DNA of 64,000 nucleotides from Dendrophyllia cribrosa (GCA_024195265.1 JAJLRJ010000014.1:19652459-19716458), one strand, 5' to 3'; positions 34,331-48,586 are shown, numbered from the stretch's first letter. Notes: generated by a model not told the origin, from the sequence alone. Program-made: numbers and translations.

Positions 34331-34919
34331 AGTAACAATATTCAGGCAGGGAGCACACTCGCTGTTTTTGGTTTAATGTTAATTTTGGTTTTTAAATACG
34401 TGTATCTGTTAAGATACAGCATTAATCTTGAAAATCTTGAATCATCATCATGAATCAAAAATCGTCAGTAAATGGGATAATGTTCAACAGTTAAACGATA
34501 AAAATGCAAGCAATGAAACGTAACGTATTTCCGTGTACACCAATTTCGTGTTTCATGAAGATGTAATGACACTTAGATAATCATGGGACCATAAAAAAAT
34601 ATTGTTGGCTCGCTCTCCACTCGTTCTCATGTGAGTATTCAGTCTATAAAGTAATCAAATGATATTTTCTCCTGCATGGTATGATTTTGGTACAGAACCG
34701 AGATGTTTTGCTTATAATTATCACTCGGTCTTTTCAAAGGAAAACTAATCCTCTTGACAAATACGTATTTTTATTGGTTTTCCTTTCTTGTAAGCGATGT
34801 TTGCTTTAAGATTTTTACTTCAAATTGACATTTCATGACAACCTTTTCTTGTATTTTTATTCATTTTTAGTGTAAAACCTGCACGTTTCTTACCAAAGTC
34901 ATGCCATTCTATAAAGCGG

Positions 34920-35205
34920 TTTTCAATTGAGTGTCGTAAAACCAAAACCAAAGTAATCACTCTGACCAATCACAACAGACGCAGACAATCCGATGAACCA
35001 ATCAGAACTCGAAGCATATACATGCAGCCGGCGCCAAGCGCGGGAAAACGCGTGCGAACAAGTCACGATTGGTTTTGGTTTTACTTCTGATTGGTTAATA
35101 AAGTGGCGCGAGGTTTTTTAGCCAATCACGAAGCATAGCAATGCAAAACCAAAGCAATAATTGCGAAATTACTCAGTTCGATACTCAATTGAAAACCACT
35201 CTAAT
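34920..35205. mobile_element. CCAAT-rich MITE family, complete copy
   Basis: Terminal repeats gcggttttcaattgagtg and actcaattgaaaaccact are inverted. The interior carries several ccaatca/tgattgg boxes and the gaaccaatcagaa and gcgggaaaa blocks shared with 4685-5095 and 11510-11765. Confidence 0.8.
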
Positions 35206-36314
35206 GTTCGATAACCTTTCTTGTAAGTCACGTTTATTCGGTTTCTTTTCGGGTATAGATACTTGTCAATATTTTTAGTTATCAGCTGCTAGTCAATCCA
35301 GGCCGTATCAGTTGCTCTAGAAAACACATTTGTACTTTTAGTTAAATGACTCTGAAACTTGTAAACACGTACGTAGAGTTACTGGAATTCATTTATGGAA
35401 AGTTCTTCCTTCAGCGAATCATCAAGGACTTACGTAGACTTAGATTATCGGTAATATGTTGGTTTAGACACCTTCACTTACCAGTCAATATATAAGAAGA
35501 ACGAGAATTTCTTTAGTCAGAGAATTGTAAAGCTAGTCAACCTGGGAAACACCGAGTTGAGAAGAAATAAAACAGCCAGCAAGAGAAAACAAGCTTCATA
35601 TTTATTGATTGTAAAGGAACAAGCCAGTCTTCCAAGAAAATTCTTTTACAATACTTTTTAACAAGAGTTTTTAGGAAGGGAATGGTTGATAAGTAGCTAT
35701 AGGTGTGATAATCCGATAATCCCATTCTGCAGTGCAGCACTATCTTGTACTTTTCCTGCTAAACTTCATCCGACGCAGTAGCCTTCTACGCAGACGTCCT
35801 TTGGGCTCGTCACGCAATGTTTCCTCCGACGAGCCCAAAACACGTCTTTTAAGGAGGCTAGATCAGATTTAAATTCGCATTGCAATCCAGAGTCAAAAAA
35901 TTGAGATGATGGGCTAGAGTCCAACTGATCATAATCTTCATCCAATTCCACGTCCGAACTGAGTTATTTTGAAGACTGAGCTGCGTTGATTGGGGCAGCA
36001 AAACCGCCAATATCCGGGTTTCCCGCACGCAAAGCAAATACCAGAACCATACTTTTGCACAGAATCAGAATGGTGTCGATTGAGGCGAGAGAACAGATTA
36101 GGCAGTTGTGGTACTACGATCTGTGGAGTTTTGGCCTGAATGAACGCGAGGTGAAGTGCTTAACAGCCCTGGCTGCCTCCGGACTGATTCGGCTCTGTAA
36201 TTCAATGACATTCTTCCAGCCAAACGGTGACTTATCTGAGAGCAAGATGAATTTTTGAAGCTCTTGCACGAGGACCATACACAAAGTGCCCGCGCGAACT
36301 GTCAACATTAAAAT
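35206..36314. other. Unassigned stretch with short open frames on both strands
   Basis: A plus-strand frame of 90 codons (35986-36258, containing REQIRQLWYYDLWSFGLNE) and minus-strand frames at 35766-35951 (acidic MELDEDYDQLDSSPSS) and 36114-36308 overlap. None has splice support or a known domain. They may belong to a decayed transposon. Confidence 0.35.
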
Positions 36315-36690
36315 TTATCTGGCAACAATTTGATGACATTTTATTGATCACGTGACTTGATGTTTCCATAGCAACAAGATTTTGACAGCCATGTTTTTTG
36401 TAATTTGCATATTTTTACCTTTAAATGATGAAAAACAATGTTTATTGGTAGAACTTTTACATTTTACGTCATTTGGCGTTTATTTATTGGTTTTGATTAA
36501 TTTTTGAGTCAATTTGGATGGTTTTTAAGAGGTTTGGAAAATTTCAGAAATCCAAGATGGCGGCCGTATAGTCATCGTTCCATTGTGCGGACCGCAAAGG
36601 AGACGTACTATGTACCCTCTTGGTTTCATTGCCATGTTAATATTTTTGAAGTTACGAGGGGGGGCAGGGTAAGGAACTCAAAAATGGGGT
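36315..36690. repeat. Dispersed repeat, inverted relative to 24830-25225
   Basis: gatcacgtgactt, ccatgttttttgtaatttgc, ccaagatggcgg and ggaccgcaaaggag mirror the first copy. The pair could pair over 11 kb. Confidence 0.8.
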
Positions 36691-37654
36691 TTACATGGAA
36701 AGAGATTGCCGAAACTTCGTCCTTTTTGCTAAGGGATATAAAATGTATGAACATTGAAACAAACGACATTTGCAAATGGTTTAAAGAGACCTCTTAATTA
36801 CTATTGGCTGAATATTCCACAAGAGCTACCCCTGTCAACTTAAAATAAGCCATTGGCTAACAGTTCTTTTCTATAATTCAACTTTATTTTTACATTAAAC
36901 ATATTTTCTTTCATATAACATTGATATTAACGACGGCCATGTACATTTTATAGTCACTGACAATATTCTTTGGTATAAAACTGATTGGAAGTTCTCACTA
37001 ATGCAACAGTTCAGCTTTCATGAGTCAATTTTTCACGAGCAATTTTGCGCGATTCATGACTTTCCGTCAGACATTTGCTTGTCTCCAATGCAACCGTTAT
37101 GAAGGTCGTCAAGCAACGGTTCTCCCCACTGTGTGACAACCCAAACTGAGGTTGCATGGGAGGCTGGGCATTTGCTTATGTGATGGGAAGCAAACGCAAC
37201 AATGAAGCAACATAGGTCACGCAGCCGATTGTTATTATTATACATCAGAATTATGACAGCTCAAGAAATGACTTTTTGTATGGGAGATTTTTGGCGCAAA
37301 ATTATTCAATGTTTGAAATAATTATTATGTAATACTTCTAAAACTATAATACATTTATATCTTTTGATTGGATCATAAATTAATGTTTCTTCTCGAACAA
37401 AGATTGACAGCGCTTATCGATGTCTTCCTCCCTCTCTTTCTCTTACATGAATTTGCGTTGTAACGCAATACCGCGTGACAACCCATGAAACGGCTGTCAT
37501 GGACAACATGACATGCTAGGCCTCGCGAGGTTTATAAGCTATCCCTCTTTAACCCTGTGAGTAGAGGTATTTTCTTCACTGGCATGCAAAAAATACATAG
37601 CAAAAAATACCATCTGCTTGCAGGGACCCTCTCACTGCCAGGACTGTATAAATT
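36691..37654. other. Intergenic, nothing recognised
   Basis: No supported gene or repeat. Confidence 0.4.
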
Positions 37655-37890
37655 TTAAAGTGAAAAAAAAAATCTGTTCCAAAATTTCATTTTGCAATTT
37701 TTGAAAAACAAACAGTACTGTGAGAGAGTACTACTCGATAGCTTTCATCTGAACGGTTACGGTACACTTAAAGGTTTCATTCACCTTGCACTAACGTATA
37801 ATGTTATAAACTGTACTACAGGAACTGCTGCTGGGGAGCTTTCATCTAAATGGTCACACAATTCTAGGTTTGCACATGCCATTAAAATTT
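37655..37890. repeat. Diverged tandem pair of the 88/106-bp repeat family
   Basis: aatttttgaaaaacaaac, cagtactgtgagagagtac, agctttcatctgaacggt and, one unit on, actgctgctggggagctttc with atggtcacac. The order is the same as the family core. Confidence 0.6.
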
Positions 37891-38311
37891 AAAAATCTAA
37901 ACTATACATCCTACAAAGCTATTTCTAACAAGGAATGTGGATACCAGTGTTACAATCTTTCACAAAAAGTTTCAGGTTTTAATGATGTTTTGCTTCCGAT
38001 TTGTAAAGGTTTTAAATATGTCACGCAATTCGTCAAGCTATTTTAGATAAGCCGTGAAAATACACAAAACTCACCAGTTGAAAAATATTTTTGCATTATG
38101 CTTATAACGCAATTAAATGGAACTTATAGTGAATCCAATCTTTTGTGATGAGATTTTTGGTGTAATTAAGACTTTGAAGTTTTTGCTACCATAAGTGCTC
38201 CAAAGTGCGACCAAGATGGCCACTCCATACATTTTTACTAAAAATGTCTAATACTCGTTCAGCTTATTACTCTTGAACTAAATTAGTGCTTTTGGGCTTC
38301 AAAATTCAGTC

Positions 38312-38502
38312 CAGGGCCGGGTTGTTCAAAGCGCGGTTAAGCTACCCCAGGGTTAGCAGCGTCAATTTTAATTCCACTTTGACTTGACTCCACATGTAAC
38401 TTAGAAATAGCTTTTGAAAACTTTTCTAACAAGAGAAATGAAATCCTTGGTTAAGTTTTAATCCTGGGTTAGCATTAACCGGCTTTCGAAAAACAGGGCC
38501 CA
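38312..38502. mobile_element. MITE with GGGCC termini
   Basis: gggccgggttgttcaaag and ctttcgaaaaacagggccc are inverted, and the adjacent cggttaa and ttaaccg also pair. About 190 bp. Confidence 0.7.
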
Positions 38503-39059
38503 GAGGTGAAGTTTTTAACTCTCTACAATTCCATGAACATTTTGGAATCAAAATCTGTTTTTTAATGCTTCTGAATTTCAATGACTTAAGTGCAAACCAA
38601 GAAAAGGGTTTCATCCAAAGATTCAATCATTTTACAATGATTAACAATGACTCTGAAAGTGAAAGGGAAAACACGCCAGAGAACATGTTGTACTACAACG
38701 TAAAGAAATTTCTTTGTTTTCCTCGCTAAGTTATTATGAAATTTGATGCTGAGAACCTGTACCAACTTATACTTAGAAAGTCATGCAATAGTTCTCTGAA
38801 GTGACAGGAAGAGTTGCAAAACAACCAAAATAATTGCTCCAAAGGACATTAACATAAATTAACATAATTTATGATAAGATAAAGAGCCCTCTAAAAATAA
38901 TTATATATACACTGTATTTTATCCACAATTTTTCTAGCAAAATAATTCATACCAATGTTATTTTTTTTTAAGTTTTCAACTGGACACCCCTTAAAAAAGA
39001 AAACCAACACTTTGCACATCAATATTGAATTAAAGCTAGTGGAGATTGTAACTCTAGTC

Positions 39060-39375
39060 TGCCAGCTGTCTCGTTGCAGTCATTCGAGAGGGGGAGCATC
39101 ACGAGAATAAGCTTGGCAAGACTGGAGCGAGCGAATGAGCTGTGGGGAAACTGGGGGAGAGGCCGAAACTGTAGCATACTGCTCTTCCCCAGAGCCCCCT
39201 CTGTTCAAATTACTTTCGCACGCTCGACAATCGGATCGCCGATCACGTATTTGCTCTCCCGCTTGACTATCCAGAGAGGGACTTTTACTCAATCGCCGCT
39301 CAGATCGCTGATCGTGTATTTGCTCTCTCGCTCGAATATCCAGAGAGGGACTGCTAGCAGTCTAGTAACTATATA
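39060..39375. repeat. Internally duplicated repeat and adjacent G homopolymer
   Basis: atttgctctcccgcttgac with atccagagagggact is repeated about 70 bp later (atttgctctctcgctcgaa, atccagagagggact). A G homopolymer of over 30 bases follows at 39440-39472. Confidence 0.6.
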
Positions 39376-39440
39376 CAAATTTAATGTGTGGTTCCAGAAA
39401 ATATCTATACCTCCACCATGTAAGGTCATTGGAAATTCAA

Positions 39441-39473
<33 letters not shown>

Positions 39474-39844
39474 ATCAAAATCCAAAATTTTTAAAGGAAG
39501 TATTAAGCTAAATTGGAATTTCCAGAGGGGTGGGGATTGAAACCCAAAAAATCTTCCATGTGAGGGTGAGGGGTGTGGGTATTTTTTGGAACAACAAACA
39601 GTCTTTAAGTGATTCATTTTGACCCCAGAACTGAAATAAAGTGAATGCAAATTATTATACAGTAAACCATTTCAAAGTGGACACCGCAGTGAGGTGGTTA
39701 CCTCTCTAACTCATGACTAAGGCTGGGCTGTGTCAGCCAAACTTCACTTGTTTGCTTGAAAGGTGGACAACTATGTGAGGCGGACAGCAGACATAACTTT
39801 TAAAGCAAAATTAGGGTTTAACATACAGTACCTCGGAAAGATCA

Positions 39845-39850
39845 TTTAAT
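39845..39850 (-). promoter_or_regulatory. Candidate poly(A) signal (ATTAAA) of the SLC4 gene
   Basis: tttaat on the plus strand, 107 bp past the SLC4 stop codon on the minus strand. It is the nearest variant hexamer; cleavage site not shown. Confidence 0.35.
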
Positions 39851-39956
39851 TCCCCAAATAATTTCAAGGGAAAAAAACTGAGGCAGATCAGGTCTATTGT
39901 ACTACTCTGTACTGCATTATGAAACTACACACTCAGGATGAATGGGCACACTTTGT

Positions 39957-42900
39957 TTACACCGGCAAGAACACACTGTCATATTCATCAAAGTCACTGT
40001 CATCATCAGCTGGCTCCTCATTGTCAAGCTGTAATTAAAAACAAGATAAGTCTTCAAAGCCTAATAGCTCACAACTGCTGGAACTTAACCCAGTTTCTGT
40101 AGCATGAAGCGACTGAGAGTATTACTACTCCCCCCTAGATGGGAGGCTAGTCCATCGCAAGGTTACCCCCCAGTATTATGTCGCCAGTACCCATATATAC
40201 ACCTGGGTGGAAAGAGACAGCATGGAGCAAAGTTTCTTGTCTAAGGAAACAACAAGAAGGCAGAGACCAGGCTCAAACCACCGACCTTCAGGTTAAAAGT
40301 CTGATGCGCTAACCACTAGACCACCGCACCTCCATAAATAAAAACAAGATAAACAGGTTATTCAGTGGAAAGTTGTGTAATATGAATGAGCATTTTTACA
40401 AGACTTAAGATGTGAAAAAAAATTTAACAACTGATGAGAAAAGATCAGCAATATTACACAAATTTTCTCTGAATAAATAAATTGTTAATTATACAACAGT
40501 CATCCAGCGCTGTCAGTAAAAGCCAGGGTCTGGGGATTTTCATCCTGAATTAAATTCTTCAAATGAAAGATTGATATTGTTGAGTGGTACTTTCCTGTGT
40601 TGCTGTGGGTTTATAAGTGCCAGTTAGATCAAATTTTAATTTTTTTTTCTCACTTTTAGAAAGGAAACAATGTATTTAGTAACCCATCCAAACTGTTTTT
40701 CAATCCGATCAAGGGAAAGGTTACTGATCAAGGGTACTTTTTGCATTTGCATGTTCCCGAAGTTCTAAAAGATAGCCAGCAAAAGTGACTGGGACCGTAG
40801 GTCTTTTCAGAAACATGCAAATTTAATGGTGACTGTGCGAAAAGTACCACAGAAAAAAAACTTTTCCCTTGATCAGATTGAAAAAAAAGCGGTTAGGACA
40901 GGTTACTGGTAAAAGGTAAAGTCACACACGAGCCACGGATAGCCCACACGGCCGGAGCTTAACCTGGTTTCCATAGCATGAACCAACTAGGAATATTGCT
41001 ACTCCCCCTGGATGGGATGCTAGTCCATTGCAAGGTTACCACCCAGCATTATGTCGCCAGTACCCATTTATACACCTGGGTGGAGAGAGACAATGTGGAG
41101 TAAAGTTTCATGTCTAAGAAAACAACACGAACGCAGAGACCAGGGTCTAAAAAATTAATAATAACTATAAAAAATCAAAAAATGAAATTTAATTTTTTTT
41201 TTGCAATTGACTGCTTCTTTTGAGCTTGGAAGTGAAAGTGTTCCAGAAAGAAAGAAAGAAAAACTACACACAAACAAAAATAAACCTACCTCTTGAAGTT
41301 CACTTTCTTCAAAAAACTTTGTGAGCAGCTTGCGCAGTGGAATCAAACAAATGATGAAGAAAGGAAATGACGGGGCAATTCTAGTTAACTTGACGACAAT
41401 CAGCAAAGCTAAGCAGATCAGCTGGATTCCAGTGTAACAATAGATCTGTTTTGTTTTCACCTGAAATCATCATAAGGATTACAAATAATTATTATAAACA
41501 TGTTTAAATCAGTGAACCACAATTGTATTTCTGGCTAAAATTTAGCTTTCTGATCCACTCCTGCCATGGATATCCATTGACCCTTTCCTCAGGGAATACT
41601 CAGCTATAACAGTGACGAGGAAGAGGAATGAGGCAAAAAAATGTTAGACCCAAAAACGTACAATTAGCCCTTTCACTCCCAGAGTCAATTATGGAGACAG
41701 GTAGTGTAGTTCTAACTTTTGAGTCTGTGGACAAAATCCTATGGTGTGACCGTTCAAATGAAACCTCTTCGGCAGTACTTTTGCATGGTACCATTTGTTT
41801 TCCAATATTTTACAAAATGAAATTTGGGATTTTTCTTTAATTTTAATGTTTGGCACTCTTGGGAGTTAAAGGGTTAGGCTAAAGCCTGACCCCCAAAAAA
41901 GTCCAATGCGATAAGTGTGAGTTCTAGGATCAGTCTTGGATGTGCTTGCTGAAGAACAAGTTTTTGAACCTGCGAGAATGTTTAACGGGTATTGTGTCGC
42001 TAATGTGAAGTTGCTGTCTTGAATTAGGGTGCATTATGTCCAAGTTAGAGGGCATGATGTTTGTCTTGTGTTTTGTTTTGGAGGCCTTTTAAGGCAGCAA
42101 TGTTACCTATTTTTAGTATCAGTTTGAAAAGTCAAAAACAGAAACAAATTTATATCAATGGTAATCTAAAAATAATGCTCCTGTTTTTTTTTAACCTTTA
42201 CTATACTCATACAATGAAACTATAAAAGCGTGTCTTTGGCTGCGGATGGCCTGGATGGAAATGGATTGCAACTTGAAAAAATTGGCGATTTTTCAAGTTT
42301 ATCCCTTGTTTCTTCAAAAAAATCGATCATACCTCACTATGGTTTGTTCCTCTTGGTGCTCTAAAAGCATTTTGCATAAAAGCAAACTAAGGTACTTAGT
42401 CAAATATTTAGTTGAGTTTTGAGCAAAAAGAACATGTAATTGCCCCTTTAACCCTTTACCTCCAAAAAGTGCCAAAAATCAAAATTAAAAAAAATCCCAA
42501 ATTTCATTTTGCAAAATATTGAAAAACAAATGGTACCATGCAAAAGTACTGCCGAAGAGATTTCATTGGAATGGTCACACCATTGGGTTTTGTCAACAGA
42601 CTCAAAAGTTAGAACTACACTACATGTCTACAAAATTGACTCTGGGAGTGAAAGGGATAAAGGGATGGTGTCCTGGCAGAAATATTGCGTTTTCATGAAT
42701 ATGGCCAGGAGCTTGCTTTTAGCTTACTTTATTATCTTAAAATAGGAAGAAAAAAATCACCAAAAGTGATTAAATGAGAAGAAATGTTAACTAAAAAGAT
42801 AAAATAGCGACTCGACCAGAATGGAAATTTGATTTCTTGACTGCCTTATACAAACCAAAATTGATGAAATGTAATCCACTTCCATCCTTGTAATCCTGCA

Positions 42901-45900
42901 ATTTATCTCCAAACTACTGCTTCTGTTTTGCTCCATAGAATATTTTTATCCAGTTTAGTTGTATAATTATTTTATGGCATTTGGCGATATAACATGGAAA
43001 TTAAGTAAGCAAAATTTTGTTATTCCTACGGGACACTGTGTCCCTTAACCCTTTCACCCCCAGAGTCAATAATGGAGACATGTAGTGTAGTTCTAACTTT
43101 TGAGTCTGTGGATGAAATCCTATGGTGTGACCATTCAAATGAAACCTCTTCAGCAGTACTTTTGCATGGTACCATTTGTTCTAACTTTTGAGTCTGTTGA
43201 TGAAATCCTATGGTGTGACCATCCATATGAAACCTCTTCAGCAGTTCTTTTGCATGGTACCATTTGTTTTACAATATTTTACAAAATGAAGTTTGGAATT
43301 TTCCTTGAATTTTGATGTTTTGCATCATTGGGAGTGAAAGGGTTAACCAGATACCACAACAAACACTAAAATTACAACAATACCTTCCTCACATACTGGA
43401 CATCAGGGTGGTACTTTGGCGGCATAAACATCATAATAAACCTATCTACCAGCTGGATACCAGATAATGAACATACACCAAGATATAACAGAACACCAAA
43501 CATGACTGGGACGGGAATGCGATTTAGTGCTGGAGCTAAAAGAATTGAGATCCCTGCAGCACAATAAAAAATTAGGATCAACGCTACCGCCTAAAAAGAT
43601 GGGCTGGGAGCATAATGGATCTATACTGACTTTTGTGTCTCAGATTTGCCTAATTTTTTGCATTTGGCCTTCAATTTATTCCAAATTTAACATTGCCTTG
43701 TTTTCCTCCACTGGTTTTCACTTTATTTTAAAGAAATCACGTATGCAAAAAAACTCTGTGTTGAAATTGAAGGCCACATGCAAAACATTAGCCAAATCTG
43801 AGCAAAACATATAAAAATGACCCAAAAGTCAATATGTGGACTGCAGATGAAACATGAAACATGAATAAAGCCCTAGCCTAAATATTTTTAACAGTTGCTA
43901 ACATCAATGCAAGGCTCTTTAATTCCACTCATTTTTACTAATCTTTTGAAGCATGAAATTTGTCATTCTTTTTCAATATTTCATTTTGGGTGCTCTTTTG
44001 AGTTGTAAATTAGACACTTGTTGCTCTTTAGTCTCACCTGTGAGGATGTGTATGGCAATGTTTGTGACTCTCTGCTCCTTAACTTCAACAATATGCGGTT
44101 TTACACCAGGTGCATGAGATGTACTCCACATTGTCAATGATTGCAAGTGAGAGACTGAACGGACAGTTGCTGCGCACATCCACGGCAGTCCCATTAATGA
44201 ACATACGAATGATAACAGCCCCATAAGAATTAAGTCCAAATTGAAGCCCGCCCCTTTGGTGAGTTTGTGTTCCTTCTTGTTCAATAGAACCCCTGTCAGT
44301 TCAGTTTCCATGAATAACAAAATGCCAATAAAAAGGGCAGGAATGATTGCCGCAAAAATCCATCCTGACCCCATGGGTTTTGTCATACCCCCGGGATTGA
44401 TAAACCATCCCCTTTCTTCATATCGTGAAGGAGTGAAGCCTGTTTGAAACGGATTTCCAATAGTAATCTTCGGAGTAGTGACTCTGTCATGAAGAAAAAC
44501 GTCCAGTAGCAGCATGGATGCCATAGCTATAACAATACCAAAGTCACTTACAAGTCTTCTCGCCTGATAGAAAAAGAAAACATACAAAGGGTTGAAACCA
44601 GGAAGAACTTACAAATATTTAATACAGTGTAACCTGTATTAAGCGGACACCCTCAGGACCCACGCTAGTGTCCGCTTAATAGAGAAGTCCGCTGAATGCA
44701 GGTTCGTTTTACAGTAAAAATGGGAAGAAAATTTAGGGACCCAAGCAGCTGATGTCCGCTTAACAGAGGGTGTCCGCTTAATATGGGGTCCGCTTAATAC
44801 AGGTTTCACTGTAGTTTGTTTATGGATTGTCACATGAATGTCTATTTTACTAGCCAACTAGTATGTCAAATTGTTTATCCATGTAACATCGAAACAAAAA
44901 CCATCACACAAAAATGAAACATAACCGCATCAAACGATTGCTTCATGGAAAAATATTACAGAGTAATACAGGATAAAAGTTTGTTTCCCATAAATATCTC
45001 TTTAATTTAAACAATCCATAATTTTTCAGCCTTCAAAACCAAAACTCCCCGAACATGGTAGCATGGGAATTTTCAACATGATATTACATGTAACTTAGTG
45101 CCAAAATAAGCCACAAAATGCAAGTCACGGCAACCATTTATGAATACAATCTAGTACACATAGTTGCAAATTCAAGCAAAAACGTTAACTTTATACAAAC
45201 CCTTTTCCCAAAAAAGTAACTTGTCCTAAGCTTGCGCATGTAGAAAGCCACAAAGAAAGTTCCAAGAACCAAGATGGTAGAAAGGAGAGCGGTGTTAGGC
45301 TGTCTTTTCTGTTCTGTGACACCATCACATGGAACTTCTGAATAAGGTTTCTCCAAAGGGTTTTGCTTAAATACCTGAAAATTATGATTATAATCCTTTA
45401 GCCTCAAGATCACCTTTAAAAAATATTTCCTTGCTACCAGTATTCATTACACGTAGTTAGGAAAATTTAGTATGCAGTTACAACTACTACTACTACTAAG
45501 GGGCCCTCGGGCGGGCCAAAGCCTTCCTCAAAATGACTACTAAATTCAATAGCAATTTTAATACTGCTTTAGATAACTTAAGGGACAAGAGAGGCACGGT
45601 GGTGTAGTGGTTAGAGTGTCCAGGGTTCATACTCTTTTCAGATTTTAAAATTCCATGACTTTCCTTGACCTTTTCCATGACGTTTTCAAATTTTTCATGA
45701 CCAAGAGTTCAACACTTGTTTTCAATTAAATTTTATCAAAATGATCATTTTTTTTTTAATTTTTCATCTTGCCTTATTATTCCCACAATGTATGCTGCCT
45801 TATTGATTTTGTACCATGAACATAATTTTCCATGACTTTCCATGACCTACACTTAAATTTCATGACTTTCCAGGCCTGGAAATTAACTTGTACAATTCCA

Positions 45901-48553
45901 TTACTTTCCAGGTTTTTCCATGACCGTACGAACCCTGAGCGTCAGACTTTCAACCTGAATGTCAGTGGTTTGATTCGGTCTTGGCCATCATATTGTTTCC
46001 TTAGACAAGAAACTTTGCTCCACATTGTCTCTCTCCACCCAGGTGTATAATAATTGGATACTAGCAACATAATGCTGGGAGGTAACCTTGCGATGGACTA
46101 GCATCCCATCCAGGGGGGAGTAGTAATACTCTCAGTTGCTTTAAGCTGCAGAAACCGGGTTAAGCCATGAAGTTGTGAGCCATTAGGCTTGTGAAAACGT
46201 CTCCCCCCCCAGCCCTGAGACAACTGTTATTTCGTCAAGACATTCTCGACAACTGTTTAAAAAAATAATGTCTGTTAAATTGTTCAAACTTACCTCTTCT
46301 AAAAAGTGGATCGCTTCATAGATAAATATTGCAGAGATGAGACAGGCAAATATTTCTTCAGTGAAGCGAGTGAAGTAGCGCACCAAGAAGCAGCCTTCCA
46401 GTGCAACTACACCAAACAGGATAATCATGACCCAGAAACCAATCCAACAGCGCCATGGCAGGAACTCCAGTTCATAGCTGTTACAAAACTGAAAGGAAAT
46501 CAAACCACCAAATTGCAATTAAGTCAAGCAAGAACCTTAGAGGAGCAGGGATGGTGTAGTGGTGAGACCATTTGCCTCAATCTCAACAATAGGTAGCTTA
46601 AGCAACCATGACAGCAACACCAAAGAAAACATTATTGAAAAAAGAATTTGCGCTCATTTAAACTACTTTAAATTGCTCCAAATTGTTTAATTTGCCTAAG
46701 GTGACTGAATAGACAAATTTGGCTAATGCATTGTTGTACCCAATTCAAACCTTCTGGGAATAAGATTCTTTGTTCACAATATTTCCATATAATTTCCATG
46801 TCAAAGCTTCATTGATATGGAAATATGACGAACAAAGAGTTCTAATCCCAAAAGGTTTGAATTGGCTACAACAATGCGTTAGCCAAATTTGTCTTTTGTC
46901 CGGGAGCCGAATTTGAAAGGGCGGCTTTCAAATTCAAATAGAGCAAGAAAAATTAACCGTTGTGTATTCACATTCTCCATAAAACCTATAATGTGATCAT
47001 TTGATGTTGTATTGCTGGGAATGGCAAAGAAATCATAATGTAAAATGCAAGTGCAGAGGCATTGTTTTTGCTCATTAAACCTAATGTTTTGTGCCACTCT
47101 CCCTGCCGTTGCCGTCATGGTTGCAAAAGCTCCCCAATGTGGGTCGAATTTGAGTGAATTTTAAACCAATCAAGTTCCTGGGGCCCTCGCTAACCTATGT
47201 TGTGTGCAGTCCAGTTGAGAACAAAGCGCTAGGAACCAAGAAACATGATTGGCGTGACAAGTGATGTAGTCAAATCTCCCATAAGTGACCACCAATGCAA
47301 AACCAAGGTGGTCAATTACGGAGGTGGTCGCTTACGAGAGATTTCACCACAGGGATCTTAACTTTGAATTTTTTCCAGCTGTTTTCTTGCTGTTGGATAT
47401 TCTGACAAAACATGCTCTAGATCTTGGGTTTGATCTGAAGCAAGATTTTAGCCAAAAGAACATCGGAATTTTTTGAAGAAATTCATGGAAAATTCATAAA
47501 AGCTAGTATAATTTTTATGATAGACAAGCCTCAGGGACACCCAGTTTTCAATTCTGACTAAAAGCCTGATCTAAAGGTCCCTCGTGAATGTACTAGGTAT
47601 AACACTTACCTCATATATAGTTTGTTCAAACACCAGTACAGGACCAGTAGCTCCAATGATTATTAATGGCTGTCCAGCAAGCAAGCCAAACAATATTCCA
47701 CAAAGACACGTCGCAAATATCACTTCCGACACTCCTAACCATCCGCCTGTCTTTTTATCAAGGATGCTGCCAAAGGCAACATTGGGGGCAAACACAGAGA
47801 AATAAAGAAAGATTGAGGTCAAGAGACACTGCATATTGAAACCATCTCTAAAGTCACTGAGGTAGACTTTAGCTCGCCGCTTGACATCCTGGACTAGGCC
47901 GCCACAGAAGTTACCTGTCCTGTCAAGGGGATCTTCTTCTTCTTCTTCCGCAGCTGCCGCAAGAGCTGAATAAAAAAAACATTTTCTCTACTCATTGCCA
48001 CAGATCTCTTTAAGTGTAAGCTTTGAGAATTTGCTCCTCAGAGAACATCATCTAATTGCTACCTGATTTTTATTATTTTCTCTTTTCGTACAACTAGTAA
48101 TTTTACTTATTTAGAACTGCTTCTGGCCAGAGAACATTTCATTATCGGACTGTTAATATTTGGAACTCTTTGGACCCTATTTTAAAATTTATTAAATCTA
48201 TATTGGTTTTTAAGAAAGTTTAAAAGCACAAGCTTCTTAAAGAATTTTTAGTATGTTAACTTAATTAATTCAATTTATCCTTTGTAAATAAGACTTATAT
48301 TTACGATTATAATGTACTTAGTTTATATTTGTGGTTATTCTTATTGTTACAATGTAGTTGTAATTATCTTTGAAAAGCCCCCTTGGGGAAAGGTAATAAA
48401 GTATGTACGTATGTGTGGGTGACAATGTATTAAAATTAAAAGGAGAAATGAGATGTTGATCACTATAATTTGGTGGTGCATCAAGAAAATAATATTACTG
48501 AGCAAGCGTGAAGATGAGACCAGCACACCTCCATAAATGATGACAGTAAGCAC

Positions 48554-48586
<33 letters not shown>

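Noticed and set aside
40280..40338. Possible tRNA gene (A- and B-box-like motifs)
   Set aside because: It is the head of a SINE with target-site duplication. The acceptor stem is not paired and there is no terminator directly after the B box.
43100..43315. Recurring peptide such as [15 protein letters not shown] in several loci
   Set aside because: It is a translation of the 88-bp MITE unit and appears wherever the unit does.
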